From contig FJUW01000013.1 in assembly GCA_900074885.1 (NCBI GenBank), positions 529,486 to 593,485 on the forward strand: 64,000 bases of DNA, written 5' to 3'. Within the stretch, counting starts at the first letter, position 1, and every line of letters starts with the position of its first letter. Shown here one piece after another: positions 43,895 to 55,642 of this stretch. The notes beneath the pieces were generated by a model, which worked only from the letters and a program-made list of their open reading frames with translations, made no database searches and was not told the origin of the DNA. This DNA is from Rhynchosporium graminicola (lineage: Eukaryota; Ascomycota; Leotiomycetes; Helotiales; Ploettnerulaceae). A program made the position numbers and the translations under genes.

Positions 43895-44809
43895 TTATTC
43901 TTCCTCGCTCTCGTCACTCTCAGAAGCATTCTCAGAAGCATTAAGAGCCTGCTCCAATTCAGCTTCGAGTTCCAATTCCATATCATCATCGCTCATTCCA
44001 CCAGCATTATTGACCGCAGGACTCGGCAATTTGAGATGATCCACATCGTGGTTTCGCTCCTCTTCCTCATCGATCTCCTCCCCTTCAGCATCTTCGTCCT
44101 CGTCGCTACTGTTAGTTCGATTAAAAATTGGAGCCGGTTTGTATTCGTAGTTCGAGGGTGCCGACGGGTATTCGATTGTGAGACCATCGTCCGACTCTTG
44201 TTCTTCTTCTTCTGGTGTAGGTTCTCGGATAATTGGGGTAGGTGGTTTTGCCTTCTTTGGCTTCTCGACTTTCCGACGTGGTGGAGCAGCTTTCGTTGGA
44301 TCGGCCTTCTTTGATCCTTTTGATACCTTCCTTTGTGGTGCCGAGGATTGTGATTTCGATATGGGGATTTGAGGGTATTCTTTTCGCAGCTTCGATGCAT
44401 TGTGGTCCCAAGGAGCGCTGGTAAGGTTCATGTCAAATGTAGAGTCGACCTGATGTAGCACAAAATGCTTCTTCTCAGGGTCGAATATGAGGATGTATTG
44501 ATCACTGCCTGATGTTCGTACACCCTGGTAGGAATACCTTTCCTTGTCATCTTTAAGGGAGAGGTCGTAGCTTTCGGGATCAGAGTCGGAAGGCTGTAGA
44601 TGGACAGAATTATGTGACGAGGACAAGGCAGAATCTGGCTTGTGGTTATCTGTGAGTTCATGTCAGTTTAAATTCCAGAAGAATATGATCGTCGTACATC
44701 GTATCCCGGTGTATGTTTCTTTGGTGCTTGTGGCCCGGCCCATCAACGCATCACTCAGTACGATGGGGTATTGGCCAGCCTGGCCGATATCTATTGAGCC
44801 ACCTGCCAT
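43895..44809 (-). CDS. EAF-family RNA polymerase II elongation factor
   Basis: ELL-associated factor (EAF) family, which binds ELL and stimulates RNA polymerase II elongation in the nucleus. Two exons (44698-44809 and 43895-44649) with a 48 bp intron; 288 residues. The EAF N-terminal domain spans about 30-110, with YTGIRYNHKPDS after joining, then YSYQGVRTSGSDQYILIFD and KKHFVLHQVDSTFDMNLTS, the pattern of other EAF proteins. The rest is a basic Pro/Lys-rich linker and a very acidic Ser/Glu tail (SDDDMELELEAELEQAL), which is expected for its transactivation region. The start is the ATG of MAGGSIDIG, since the second exon alone lacks the first domain strand. Confidence 0.85.
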
Positions 44810-45260
44810 AGTGACTTATGATAGTTAACAGAGGTAGACGATAGCAAAAACTGCGAAATGAAAGTGTCGTGAGTTGTAAGAAGATGTAGGTGGAACAAAG
44901 AAGTGAGGTTGAATAAGCGTCGAGATGGGGCCAAGAGCGCGGGCCAGACCCCGCAGGGCTGTACGATCTAAATCCATCTGCAGGGATTATGAGCCGAGAC
45001 CCACCTGCAAGGACTCAGTTTGGCTGGTCATTCCAACCTCATTATTAACGCCAGCTCAAAGAATCACTTTGCCATAGATTGCTCAGTGAATTATGTGCTA
45101 CCTTGCATTATATTTATGCTTCGCAAATGTTCCACCAAACAAGATAACAAAGAACTATCAAACAATCATTCCGGTGGTATCTACCCGTACCCGCGAAAAC
45201 TCCCATATGATCCAACACCAGCACACCTAAACAAAAGAAAATGTCTTTTAGTGGTATATT

Positions 45261-46998
45261 TCAACTCATCTTGACATCCGAAACTCCATCATAGCCATTG
45301 GTACCCGTTTCCATTGGCAGTGAGTCCGAGGGAGGCTTCTCCACAGGTGGCAGGTGATTCATTTCTCGCTCTCTGTCTTCCTTCGTTGAGCGTCTTAGTC
45401 GTTCGCACCAGTCCTCGGCACTGACAATCGTACCATCTAATACACCAGATACTTGTGCCATCATATCTAAGCCTTCTTTTGCTAAAACAAGAACGCGATT
45501 TGCGCCCTCCCTAACGTCAATATCGACATTGTCGCCACTTCGGCCACCTTCTAATGGCCGTGAGTTAGCGAGTCTAAATCGCTGGGGAAGTGAAGTAAGA
45601 TGCCTTCGAACCAGGATCCTGGCATTTTCGGGAAGAGCACCACCTGCATATTTGGACACAATGTCCACCACTTCCTTGAGCGTCTTGAGCACGTCTTTCT
45701 TCAGTTCTGCGATTTGTGCATTTAGTGCAGAGCGCTCTGCATCACCTCGAATAACAAGTTGACCTGTCTGCTCCGAGCCTTCTAAAACTCCTGAAGAATT
45801 TACGCTGTTACCGCTGTCGTATTGTTCCAGAGCACTTTTGAGAGCCAAAATGACCTTGCCAATGTGCTCGTTTGCCCAACGCAGCCAGCCAAGACAGTAC
45901 TTCAGACTCCGAAGTGACTCTTCGCTCATAGCAACACTAAGACCGCTGGTCGAGAGAACGAGTCGTGATTGCCATGAACTTCCCGGAGATCTGGCCTCGT
46001 CTTGAGATTGAGTGGTTATTAAAGCGTTTGCTTCATAGCTAGGACTCCGGAACTCATCGTAAGCTGGCAAGCTCTCCACTGTAGAGCCTTGACTTGGTCG
46101 GCGTTGTCTATGTTGTAACTCCTGTCTATGGGCTGGGTATGAATCAAGCTGTCCGGCAGGATCCATTTCCTCATCGCCAGCGGCTACTTTCCTCCTTTTG
46201 TTTGACCCCTGGCAACCGGACTCCCCTTCAGGTTGGTGGTGACTCGGTTTCCGTCCACCGAGAAACCAACGAACCCCTCCTTCTACTCCTGTTATACGCC
46301 CAACTGAACCCACAGTATTTACTACAGGCGTAAATCTTCTTTCAACATATTCTGCACTCGACTTGAACCGGGGACTGTAATTTTTTGAAGCCGAGTAAGC
46401 TGATAGGGAGCCACCGATGGCAGTACCGATTATCGGATGTGAGGTCGTAAGAAGAGAAAGGAGGGGTTCGGGTTGCGCTCCTCCTACAGGATGACCACCG
46501 GGAGATGATATAGCTAAGGACCTACTCTGCTGTGGGGGCGAGCCAATAAAGTCTACACGAAAGATTTAGAACAGAAAGTGCGAATGTTCCTCGAGGTTAC
46601 GTACCAGCTCTGAGGTCTCCCAGCGCTTCGGCTGCGAGTCGTACATCTGGATCGTCAATCGACAACACACTTCCACCGCGCCGTGCCCTACCATCTATGC
46701 CATCAAGATCCATCGTCTTTGGGGAGTCCATTCCCAACGAGCTTTGAGCCTTTGGTGATAATGGCGAGGGTCCAGGTTGATAATAGGCCGTCAAAGGGTT
46801 CGAGGATGGCCAGACAAATTGACGCTCCCCAGCTCGCAGCCGGCTTTCTGCAGGTGGAGGCGGCAGTGGTGGTAGAATTCGTTCATGGTGTACATGTGGT
46901 GGGTCTGCAGTGGGAACAGAAGGGAAACTCAGGGATTGGGGATCGTGAGATTGTGTGTATGAAGGAGGTTGCTCTTGTTGCATGTGATCCTGCTCCAT
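45261..46998 (-). CDS. OPI1: Opi1-family transcriptional repressor
   Basis: Opi1 senses phosphatidic acid at the ER and represses phospholipid-synthesis genes such as INO1 in the nucleus; the Neurospora member is clock-controlled ccg-8. Two exons (46605-46998, 45261-46552) with a 52 bp intron (GTACGT...GTGTAG); 561 residues. The start is the ATG at 46998, as the longer frame begins with GTG. The N-terminal third is Pro/Ser-rich with DDPDVRLAAEALGDLRA at the first exon end. The conserved Opi1 region follows: FIGSPPQQSRSLAI, VGSVGRITGVEGGVRWFLGG, and SWQSRLVLSTSGLSVAMSEE next to SLRSLKYCLGWLRWANEHI. A leucine-rich helical stretch (IAELKKDVLKTLKEVVDIV) may mediate dimerisation. The C-terminus is polar. 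Confidence 0.9.
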
Positions 46999-47724
46999 CT
47001 TCGCTCGCGACCACCGACGGGCTGCAGACTGACCAAAGTGCACCCAGATAAATAACTGTAGAATAGAAGGCCCTTGTACTCCTCCGTCGTAATTTGATAT
47101 CTTTCGTCGTGTATTCTCCTTGGAGGGGGATTTGTCTTCCGTCGGCGCAGATTCGTTTCGTCGGTTGTCCAGCGGTCAACACCAAGTATCTCCTCGAAGA
47201 ATAGATCAGAATGTGGATTTCAGAGAGAGATGTCAATATAAGGTGGCAAAGTGAAGGTCTCCATCTACTTGTCACCGTTACCACCTACCTCGGACAGGTT
47301 TGCAAGAAGTTGGGATTACAATATCGTCCTCCATTGTCACATGTGAGCAAATGTTAATCTCGAATGAGCATGTGCCACAAATGCCAAGGCACGCCAAGAT
47401 CAAAATCACATGATCATCTGTATCGTGCATGCTATCCCTGCTAGATCCCCATCATCTGTGCGTTTATCTTGAAATCGACCAAAGGTGGGGAAATAGACAT
47501 GATCGCTTGCTTTATTTATTATGACACCTTGGTGAAAAGCACGCAATTGCTGATCGACATGGCATGAGGTCCGACTCATATATGTAGCATAAGTAAGAAT
47601 AATTCCAGGTGAGAAGTAATTGTTATAATTACATTTCCTTTTCTTTTTATACCACACAAGAAGACAATCTGCCTTTCCAGTGACCGAGCTATCATTCCAT
47701 CTGTCCGACTTGAAGTAAAGCAAT
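46999..47724. promoter_or_regulatory. Divergent promoter region, OPI1 / dioxygenase
   Basis: 726 bp between two divergent start codons. A 105-codon frame on the minus strand starts with TTG and abuts the dioxygenase start, so it is regarded as chance. No clear regulatory motif stands out. Confidence 0.5.
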
Positions 47725-49034
47725 ATGGCTCCTTCACTTATTGATAGCCAGCCTACGGCACCCCATCATTTTTCAAACCCCCTGCAGAAGTCTGTGGACA
47801 GAAAGATTTTCCCCGATGGTATTAAGACTTCGGGCCAGCATCCTCCTTCGTACGACCACTTGAAGCCATATTCCAGCTTTCCTAAAGAGATCTCTGGAGA
47901 GACTGTATGGAAGGCAGAAGATTATAAGGACAATCCCGAAAGATGGGTACATGTTTTTGACGAAGAGGAAATCGCGGAATTGGGTGCTGCTGCGGACAAA
48001 TTTCTCGCGGACAAGACACCTTTGACTGGTATCTCGAAGGTTAGCGAATCTGTTGCATGCCGCGATGACCCCTGCTGACGGAAGAAATCTAGGAGAATTT
48101 CATTATCCCGAAGCTAGCAGCCTTGTTGACTTCCATTCGAGCGGAACTTCTGAACGGAAAGGGATTCATATTGTTCAAAGGATTCCCAGTGGAGCAATGG
48201 GGAAACCACAAATCTGCAGTGGCATATATGGGTCTAGGCACGGTTTTGGGTTATTTTGTCAGCCAAAACGGTCGAGGGCACGTTCTAGGCCATGTCAAGG
48301 ATGTTGGTGATGATCCGACCCAGACTCACAAAGTCCGCATCTACAGGACGAATGCACGGTAAATGCTACCTACTAGTAGAAACTCAATATCAGTCTAACA
48401 AAAAAGTAGACAATTCTTCCACGCTGACGACTCTGATATTGTCGGGCTTCTCTGTGTTGCCCGTGCCCTCGAAGGGGGCGAATCAGATATCGTCTCCTCA
48501 CACCATGTCTGGAACGTTCTCCAAAAAGAGCGTCCCGACGTCGCCGAAACACTTACCAAGCCCATCTGGTATTTCGACCGTAAAGGCGAAACCAGCGAAG
48601 GTGAAGAGCCCTACATCAAGACCTCGGTCTTCTACCTCGAGCGCGGCGAGAACGGACGAGTATACAGCAAATGGGATCCTTACTACGTGAAGAGCCTGAG
48701 TCGTTTTATGGACGCGGGTGTGATTCCACCACTGAGTTCTGAGCAGGTTGAGGCTGCCCAGGTGTTGGAAGATACGTGTCATAGGTTGAGACTGCATATG
48801 ATTCTTGAGGTTGGGGATATTCAGTTCTTAAGTAATGAGCATGTATTACATGCTAGAACTGAGTATAAGGATCATGCTCCACCGACACCACGCAGACATC
48901 TCATGAGATTGTGGTTGGCGACGCCGGAGTCGGAGGGAGGATGGAAATTGCCTTTCCATGATTCGGCGGAGAAGAAGAGAGGCGGTATTCAGGTCAATGA
49001 TCAACCTCCTGTCTGTCCTTTTGATGCAGAATAG
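47725..49034 (+). CDS. TauD/TfdA-family Fe(II)/2-oxoglutarate dioxygenase
   Basis: 2-Oxoglutarate-dependent dioxygenase of the TauD (taurine dioxygenase) superfamily; substrate unknown. Three exons (47725-48039, 48093-48358, 48410-49034), introns 53 and 51 bp; 401 residues. After joining, exon 2 continues as NFIIPKLAALL and NGKGFILFKGFPVEQW, typical of the family. The iron-binding HxD is in RQFFHADDSDIVGL, formed across the second intron, and the distal histidine and arginine are in FLSNEHVLHARTEY and RHLMRLWLAT. Fungal homologues of this size are numerous and include catabolic enzymes. No linked cluster is seen, but it is divergent from OPI1. Confidence 0.9.
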
Positions 49035-49386
49035 ATGGGCTGCTTTATGTATTAAATGGTCGCTATACATTGGGTCAACGAGATTATTATGCAACTTTAT
49101 TTGTTTTCTTACCAAGCGAGTTTTGCCCCTTTCGTCCTCATCCTCGCTTAAGTTGTCGAATCAACAAAACAAACGCCAAATCACTGCAATCCTTCACGAT
49201 GGGCGTACTCCTGCCCTGATCCTAACGGAGAGTGTAATGCCCGTATCTAGCATGGCTGGACTAGGGTGGATGCATGATAATTTAATCACAAGATGATATT
49301 TGTGAAACCCTGCAGGCGCTGCCACCGATTTTGAGACTCAAAATGGGCTGGGCATTCATCTTTTCGATCCGAACACCTCGCTAAAG
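49035..49386. other. Intergenic between convergent genes
   Basis: About 350 bp between two stop codons. Nothing beyond 3' flanks is seen. Confidence 0.6.
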
Positions 49387-51001
49387 TCAAACATCACAGC
49401 ATTCAGTCAAGTCAGACTCTGCTCCCTTCATCTGCAAAGATCTACGAGCTTGCCATTTTCTCTTCACCATTCGAACCCATCTCCTCCTTCTCCACTCGCC
49501 TCTCCTCCCCCTCCCCTCATTCTCAGCATCGCTGCCTTCCTCCCAACTCGGCAACATCTTCTTCTTGCCTTTCGTCGGTGTAGCCAGACACTCGCTGTCA
49601 ATACTCCCAAAGATCGACCCTTGATCGACATCATCGTATTCATAACGAATGTCATATACCCATCTCTCACCCTCAGTCTCGACTTCTACTCCAGTAATAA
49701 TGCGCTCCTCAACCCATTCCCGCGACCAAAGATCAAGGGTCCATTTCTTCTCACTCCACTCCCACCCTGGTGGTGGCTGAACATCCTCAAAGAAACGAGT
49801 TCCTCTTGGCCGCTCAGAGCGTATTCGTCCTTCGCTTAATGGATCATAGGGACTGGAGCTGAACAGCCAGGTCTCCCACTCCCCGGCTGAGGAGAGTTTC
49901 TGCAATTCGAAGATCTCGACTTCTCTCGTTTCAGGGGTGGAGTCTAGGATGATGTCTTTGGATATCCAGGAGTCAATATAGGACTTTGCTTCTTCTTTCC
50001 GAGGTACTACGTGGGCTTTATGCGTTGCAATCAGTTGTCGCTGAATATTTGGATGGCTGGATGCTGTGATCGCCCAACCGATGGCCAGAAATATGATGCG
50101 CCAAGGTAGCAGGTGTGAGGCAATAAACAGTAGTAGTGCAGTAAAGAATGCAAAGAGAAATATAGTCGAAGACACGGGCTCATTTGAGAAGTTTGTTGGA
50201 GGCGTCAAGAGATGTATGATCTGATCATGGACACGGCTGAAGTCTTCCATACAGTTTTGGAGATCTCGCATATTGCGGAAGAAGTCTTTGGATAACTCCT
50301 TCACTGGCTTGACAGTTGGTGCTGGTGCCAATGGAGGACCTGCTGCATTGTATCCGAATGATGCGGTATGTGAGGAGAAGGTAGTGATTGTTGGGGGAGG
50401 AGCAGGGTGCCTTGAAATGAAAGCTGGAATGAGTAGGGCGAGAAGGATTACTACGAATGGTAGAACGGTAATTAGGTATGGATCCAGACAAATGAATGTG
50501 TAAATGGCGAGGAAGGAAAGTGTATGTGTAGGTGTGTTCCATGACAAAAGCCGTATGAGCTTTGCTTGGAAGACAAAGACTACACCAATACGGGCATTAA
50601 ATCGTCGAAAGTTCGCAGACATTGTAGGAAGAGAGAAGGACGGTCGGGCGGCAGGGTCCTGAAATGGATGTGATTCGGCCCTGGACGAGGAGAGGTCTTC
50701 GATAGGTATTACTTGTTGAAGCAGCCTTCTCCATTATTAGTCAAGGGAGTCTTATTGTAAGTTCCCTAACGTACTTCTCGAGCAGCCGGTCCTGTATGCT
50801 AGATCCTCTCTCCGAGGCCTTCTGTTGTACTTTCTTGATATTCTTCTTCACATCCTTTCCTCGCTTCTTAAATCGATCTCTTTTACGGTCAGCATCCGAC
50901 ATATCGTCGCCTTCGTCTGAAAGCTCTTCCAGGGTACCGAATGATATGACAGGTATTGGATCGTCACGATTGACGAATGCGTCCGCTGTGCATTCATCCA
51001 T
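49387..51001 (-). CDS. Pex28/Pex29-like peroxisomal membrane peroxin with DysF domain
   Basis: Integral peroxisomal/ER membrane peroxin of the Pex24/Pex28/Pex29 group, which controls peroxisome number and ER-peroxisome contacts. Two exons (50775-51001, 49387-50725), intron 49 bp with a tandem AAGG acceptor that makes one residue uncertain; 521 residues. The N-terminus is acidic then Lys-rich. Two hydrophobic regions follow (LAIYTFICLDPYLITVLPFV extending into VILLALLIPAF, and TIFLFAFFTALLLFIASHLL with a continuation). The C-terminal DysF region is clear: WETWLFSSSPYDPLSEGR, GTRFFEDVQPPPGWEWS, and WTLDLWSREWVEERI. The tail is strongly basic. Which paralogue (28, 29, 30-32) it is cannot be settled here. 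Confidence 0.87.
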
Positions 51002-51428
51002 TGTGGCGACGAGCGAGTCTGCTGGATGGATGATGGTGGTTTCGTGTAAGCAATTTTAGTCCTCTCTCTACTATTTTGTTCCATCACCGGAGCATGTCAG
51101 GCCGAGAATTTATTTGTCTGGTCGAGTTCGAAGCGTTGAGAGTAGTTATGTAACCCCGCGACTCTGTTATGACAAGGCTGGGAGCTTCAATGTCTGAACC
51201 TGGCGCGATGACATGTGCTTGTGGATGCTCAAGGATGCAAGCTTGGCAATCCTGGTTCACCAATGACATGTAAGCCTCGGCAAGTTTCAAGGACGTCTGG
51301 AGCTGAGCGAGAAGCAACGAGGCTTCGTCGTAAAAACAAACGATTTTAGCCATCTGCTACTTCTCCTCTTCTCCTTGCCTCTGGTTTAAGAGTTGCCAAA
51401 TTTCTGCAATCTTTCTTCATACCTCAAC
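51002..51428. promoter_or_regulatory. Bidirectional promoter, peroxin / carnitine carrier
   Basis: 427 bp between the divergent start codons of a peroxisome biogenesis gene and the mitochondrial carnitine carrier, both tied to fatty-acid and acetyl-unit metabolism. A shared oleate- or acetate-responsive site would fit. I see no certain CCTCGG-type element within it. Confidence 0.5.
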
Positions 51429-52521
51429 ATGGCACCCTCTGTGTCCTCCACCGGTACCCAGATCAATCAAAAGATTGACTCTTTACCCCCTGCTGTCGCG
51501 GACAAGCTTCCCCACGTCCCCGAATCAACAGCCGAAGTCAAAGAAGTTGTCAGAGAAGCCGAGAAGAAATCATACGCGGGTCTGAGGAGTTTAGCAGCTG
51601 GAGGATTCGGAGGTGTATGTGCAGTGGTTGTGGGACACCCCTTTGATTTGGTCAAGGTACGGCTTCAGACCGCGGAACGGGGTGTATATTCCAGCGCATT
51701 GGATGTCGTGAGGAAAAGTATTGCAAGAGATGGTATGCGAAGGGGTCTATATGCTGGTGTGAGCGCGCCTCTTGTGGGTGTTACGCCTATGTGTAAGCTC
51801 TACTCTCCTGCAATATATTTCTGAAGACAATTGCTAACTCCCATACGCAGTCGCTGTTTCTTTCTGGGGATACGATGTAGGAAAAAGTCTGGTACGCAAG
51901 TACTCGACAGTCACAGACAACCAATTTTCTGTCGGCCAAGTAGCAGCCGCTGGTTTCTTCTCCGCAATTCCAATGACTCTTATTACCGCACCTTTCGAGC
52001 GGGTGAAGGTCCTACTTCAAATCCAAGGCCAGAAAACACTTGCGCCTGGTGAGAAGCCAAAATACAGCGGCGGTGTTGACGTTGTCCGTCAATTATACAA
52101 AGAAGGCGGCGTACGCTCAGTCTTCCGTGGCTCCTTCGCAACACTTGCACGAGACGGACCTGGATCAGCAGCATACTTTGCAACGTATGAGATCATCAAG
52201 CGGAAACTCACTCCAGTCGACCCAGCTACAAGCAAGTCAACGGGTCAACTCAGTTTGATGGCCATCACATGTGCAGGTGCGGCTGCTGGTGTGGCTATGT
52301 GGATTCCTGTATTCCCTGTCGATACAGTGAAGAGCAGGCTGCAGACAATGGATGGGAAGCCAACAGTTGGAGGGGTCATTTCAGGGCTCTACAAGAATGG
52401 AGGATTGAAGTCTTTCTTTCCTGGCTTTGGACCAGCTTTAGCGAGAGCCGTTCCTGCGAATGCAGCGACCTTCTTGGGAGTTGAACTTGCCCACCAGTTC
52501 ATGAACAAGACATTCGGATGA
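51429..52521 (+). CDS. CRC1: Mitochondrial carnitine/acylcarnitine carrier
   Basis: Inner-membrane antiporter of the mitochondrial carrier family that exchanges acylcarnitine for carnitine, bringing acetyl and acyl units made in peroxisomes into mitochondria. Two exons (51429-51792, 51851-52521), intron 58 bp; 344 residues. The ATG at 51429 is preceded by a less likely upstream in-frame ATG. Three tandem repeats each carry the PX[DE]XX[RK] signature: HPFDLVKVRLQ, APFERVKVLLQ and FPVDTVKSRLQ. GGFGGVCAVVVG and RGLYAGVSAPLVGVTPM are typical of the carnitine subgroup. The acidic/Ser-rich N-terminal extension of about 50 residues is longer than in yeast Crc1. It is divergent from the peroxin gene. 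Confidence 0.93.
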
Positions 52522-52939
52522 AGAACAATAGACGACGACGAGAAGGATTGAGATATCGGAAATCAAAAGTGTAATTTTGATCTGGGCGCAAAGCATTGAA
52601 GATAGACATCAACCGTAGATAGAATTATGACAAAACTCATTGACAAAATCTCTGTGCTTCTGTAACTTACACTAGATATATTGTTCACATGACAAGTTCA
52701 TTACCTGAAATGTACTATGAGCGACTGCCCATATCCGAGGCTAGCTTGCCGGAGAACGGGATGGGATGGTCTAAACTCCAGTTTTAATCGATAAGGGTGC
52801 TTGTGAATGGGAGTAAGCAAGCAATCTCACACTTGCGCTCGGCCGGAGGTCGTTCCTGAGTCACTGCGAGCATCCTCTTCATGCCTCCTTAAACTCCTGA
52901 TTCTTCCTGGCACGAACGCCAGCCCAGCAATAACTTGCA

Positions 52940-54444
52940 ATGTCGGCGGTTGCGCCGCAGACGATTGACCCTGACCCTGTGCCTTCTGGCGCAGCTGTTG
53001 ATGGAAACCCCACCATACCCCTCCGCATGCGCACAAATACCGCCGAGATAGACAGTACAATCATCCATCCTGGGGCTGTGAAGATCAATGTGAAAGGCGC
53101 ATTTATTGTTGATCATGATACGGAAGGCTCGCTGAACGACTCAAATGGAGGGACTCATGAGACCAAAGATATTAGACTTCCAAATCATACGGCGGTTGTG
53201 AGCCATATAGCTGTTGATGTATGCCTCCGAACTCTTGTGTATGCGCCAATATCATCTACTAATAAGCCTGGTAGATTGGAGGTTCTCTAGCCAAAATAGT
53301 TTACTTCTCTCGAGAACCACATTCCCGCGATCCTGGTGGACGGTTGAACTTCATTACCTTCGAGACGGACCGGATAGATGATTGCATAGAGTTCATGAAG
53401 CAGCATAAAATCAAACAACAGAAGCTCAATGGATCTAGGCCGGGAGAGTTATGTGTTATGGCCACAGGAGGTGGTGCATATAAGTTCTATGACAAGGTTC
53501 GAAAAGCTCTAGGAGTGGATGTTTCGAGGGAGGAGGAGATGGAGTGTTTGATAGTTGGTATGGAAGGTGTCCTGGAATGCACAAAAATAATCTAACAAAA
53601 TACAGGGTTGGATTTCTTCATAACCGAGATTCCTCGCGAGGTATTCACTTACAGCGAGACCGATCCAATACATTTTGAAGAACCAAGGGCAGATATATAT
53701 CCTTACCTGCTAGTCAATATAGGATCTGGAGTCAGCATGATCAAAGTATCAGGACCGAAAACCTTCCAAAGAGTGGGTGGTACTTCTCTAGGAGGCGGTA
53801 CGCTTTGGGGTCTTCTGTCTCTCCTTACAGGAGCTCGTACTTTTGACGACATGCTTGGAATGGCTGAGAAAGGAGACAATTCCAAGGTCGACATGCTAGT
53901 GGGGGACATCTACGGAGGTGATTATGGGAAGATAGGATTAAAAAGCAGTACTATCGCGAGTTCGTTCGGGAAAGTGTTCCGCATGAAGAGGGAGGCCGAG
54001 CGAGAAGCAGAAGACAGCGGAGGTCTTACAAACGGCGATTCAGAGTCTCCAGAACCGCTATCTCGTCCAGATCAGTCCACGACACCGGAAGAAGATCCTT
54101 CGGCACCATTCTCAGCACCAGACATTTCTCGTTCCTTACTCTACGCAATCTCCAACAACATAGGCCAAATCGCCTACCTCCAATCGGAGAAGCATTCTTT
54201 GTCCACGATTTATTTCGGAGGAAGCTTCATCAGAGGCCACAGGCAGACTATGAATACACTCAGCTATGCAATCAAATTTTGGAGTGGTGGGGAGAAAAAA
54301 GCGTATTTTCTGCGGCATGAAGGGTATCTTGGTGCAGTGGGTGCCTTCTTGAAGAGGCAGCCGAGGAATTGGGGAAGGAGAGGTAGTTTTGAGGATGGCG
54401 TCCCTCCATTATTGCATAAGGGGATGGATTATCCTGGATCGTGA
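52940..54444 (+). CDS. CAB1: Pantothenate kinase (type II, Cab1-like)
   Basis: Phosphorylates pantothenate with ATP, the first and controlling step of coenzyme A synthesis, in the cytosol. Three exons (52940-53218, 53275-53557, 53606-54444), introns 56 and 48 bp; 466 residues. The phosphate loop is made across the first intron and reads VDIGGSLAKIVYFSRE (about 92-107). Further motifs: MATGGGAYKF, ITEIPREVFTY, LLVNIGSGVSMIKV, RVGGTSLGGGTLWGL, and the C-terminal STIYFGGSFIRGH and FLRHEGYLGAVGAFL. A Ser/Pro-rich insert of about 50 residues before DISRSLLYAISNNIGQIAYL is an extension relative to human PANK. Other evidence agrees with the single pantothenate kinase of fungi. Confidence 0.95.
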
Positions 54445-55023
54445 GGAGGCCAAAAGGCTTTGGATATGAACGTGGTAGGATTGTTCTTCTCTTTTGCATG
54501 TGAACGGATATCTGCTGCCTGTCGTGGGGGCACTCATGGTATAGAATCTGTACTTCGCGCATGATGCGTATGATGGAGCTTTGTACGAAGCCTGACTGAG
54601 ATGGACAGACAAGTATTAGAAAAATAAATATGGTAAACAATTTACACATGGGATTTGGACTCTTAGTAATTCTCATTTCACTCGCTTATGCTAGACAGCG
54701 CCAAGGAGTTTGATATTCCGGGCTGGTATACAGAATCGACACCAACAAAGTGCGGAAGACACCAAAGTCTTCAAAATTTCAGATGTTCAGAAACACACCT
54801 GGAAGCCATGGATAAACAAGTCGCTTGGTTCGTCTGATCATCGGCTTCCGTGCATACATCTTCGATATCCACTGTACCAAGTACTATGAAGAAGCCGAAC
54901 TATTGGTCCTTAACCCCGCTATATTACCCCACATCCACACGCTGAGCAATTTTTGGGAAAAATTGTCAATAGAAATATATAGATTAATAAGACATTTGGG
55001 GACATCGTTCAGTAAATGATACT
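54445..55023. other. Intergenic, no gene seen
   Basis: 580 bp between the pantothenate kinase stop and the tRNA-like gene. Only short frames. Confidence 0.6.
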
Positions 55024-55176
55024 GGTTGTATAGTGTAGTGGTTAGCACGTGAGATTCTGAAAACAGGATCAGCTTCTGTAAAGAAGGTTTCTCGAGTGTA
55101 AGCTCTCCCGACACAGTCTCTCCCGTGGCTCTCATCTAACTGGTCGCTAGCCTCAGTTCGAGCCTGGGTACGACCT
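55024..55176 (+). tRNA. tRNA-Gln(CUG)-like gene with long insertion
   Basis: The first seven bases GGTTGTA pair fully with TACGACC at 55169-55175, one pair being G-U. The D arm is GTGT/GCAC around AGTGGTTA. The anticodon stem TGAGA carries a loop TTCTGAA with anticodon CTG (55057-55059), for codon CAG. The T arm CTCAG-TTCGAGC-CTGGG is complete. The 5' anticodon strand TGAGA matches TCTCA at 55130-55134, implying an intron of about 68 bp after position 37. However, 17 bases then separate that strand from the T arm, where 4-5 are expected for Gln. Either the variable loop carries a 12-base insertion, the splicing differs, or the gene is a decayed copy. The flanks also contain T-rich sequence that could end Pol III transcription, but no perfect terminator directly after. 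Confidence 0.6.
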
Positions 55177-55642
55177 TTGAATGGTTCTTTCATGGTTAAG
55201 GCACAGAAGGTGCATTGCTTTTGCTCTTCTCCTTTCCTATTAAGCTCCCGGTAGAGTTGAGGACGTACATTCCCTCTTTTTGCCTTCTCGATAGATCTAA
55301 GATTTTCATTTTCTACCTTACGTTCTGGCCCCCTTTTTTTCTGTGAAATCTATGAGGATTGATCCAATAATTCACCGCTTGGCTGGGTACATGTCCTTCT
55401 TTTACACTTGACAGCTCGGTAACTCTTTTCAATAATCTTGGCTACTGCGGTTTAAAGTACTTGGCTGTCAATATTACAGGTGTTCACTGATATTAGCCAT
55501 CAAAGACATTCCCGATCCCACCAATTAGGCATCTAAGCGCATTGAAGTATCTCCTAAATTTTGTCAGTATCAAGCCAAAAGTACTAAAATACGTGGATAT
55601 ATGAATAATGATCATCTAGCTCTTGGGGTGTATTTTATCCTG
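55177..55642. other. Intergenic, no gene seen
   Basis: 465 bp downstream of the tRNA-like gene and 3' of ADE8. A run of Ts at 55333-55340 could be a Pol III stop, but it is about 160 bp from the tRNA end. Confidence 0.5.

Noticed and set aside
47406..47723. 105-codon minus-strand frame abutting the dioxygenase start
   Set aside because: It begins with TTG, has no homology and lies in the promoter.
51084..51353. 89-codon ATG-started minus-strand frame in the peroxin/carrier promoter
   Set aside because: It fills most of the shared promoter, lacks any likeness or intron, and its position argues for chance.
55024..55176. Class II (Leu/Ser) tRNA reading to explain the long variable region
   Set aside because: The D arm, CTG anticodon and acceptor stem fit Gln, and the 17-base segment does not form a clear variable-arm stem.
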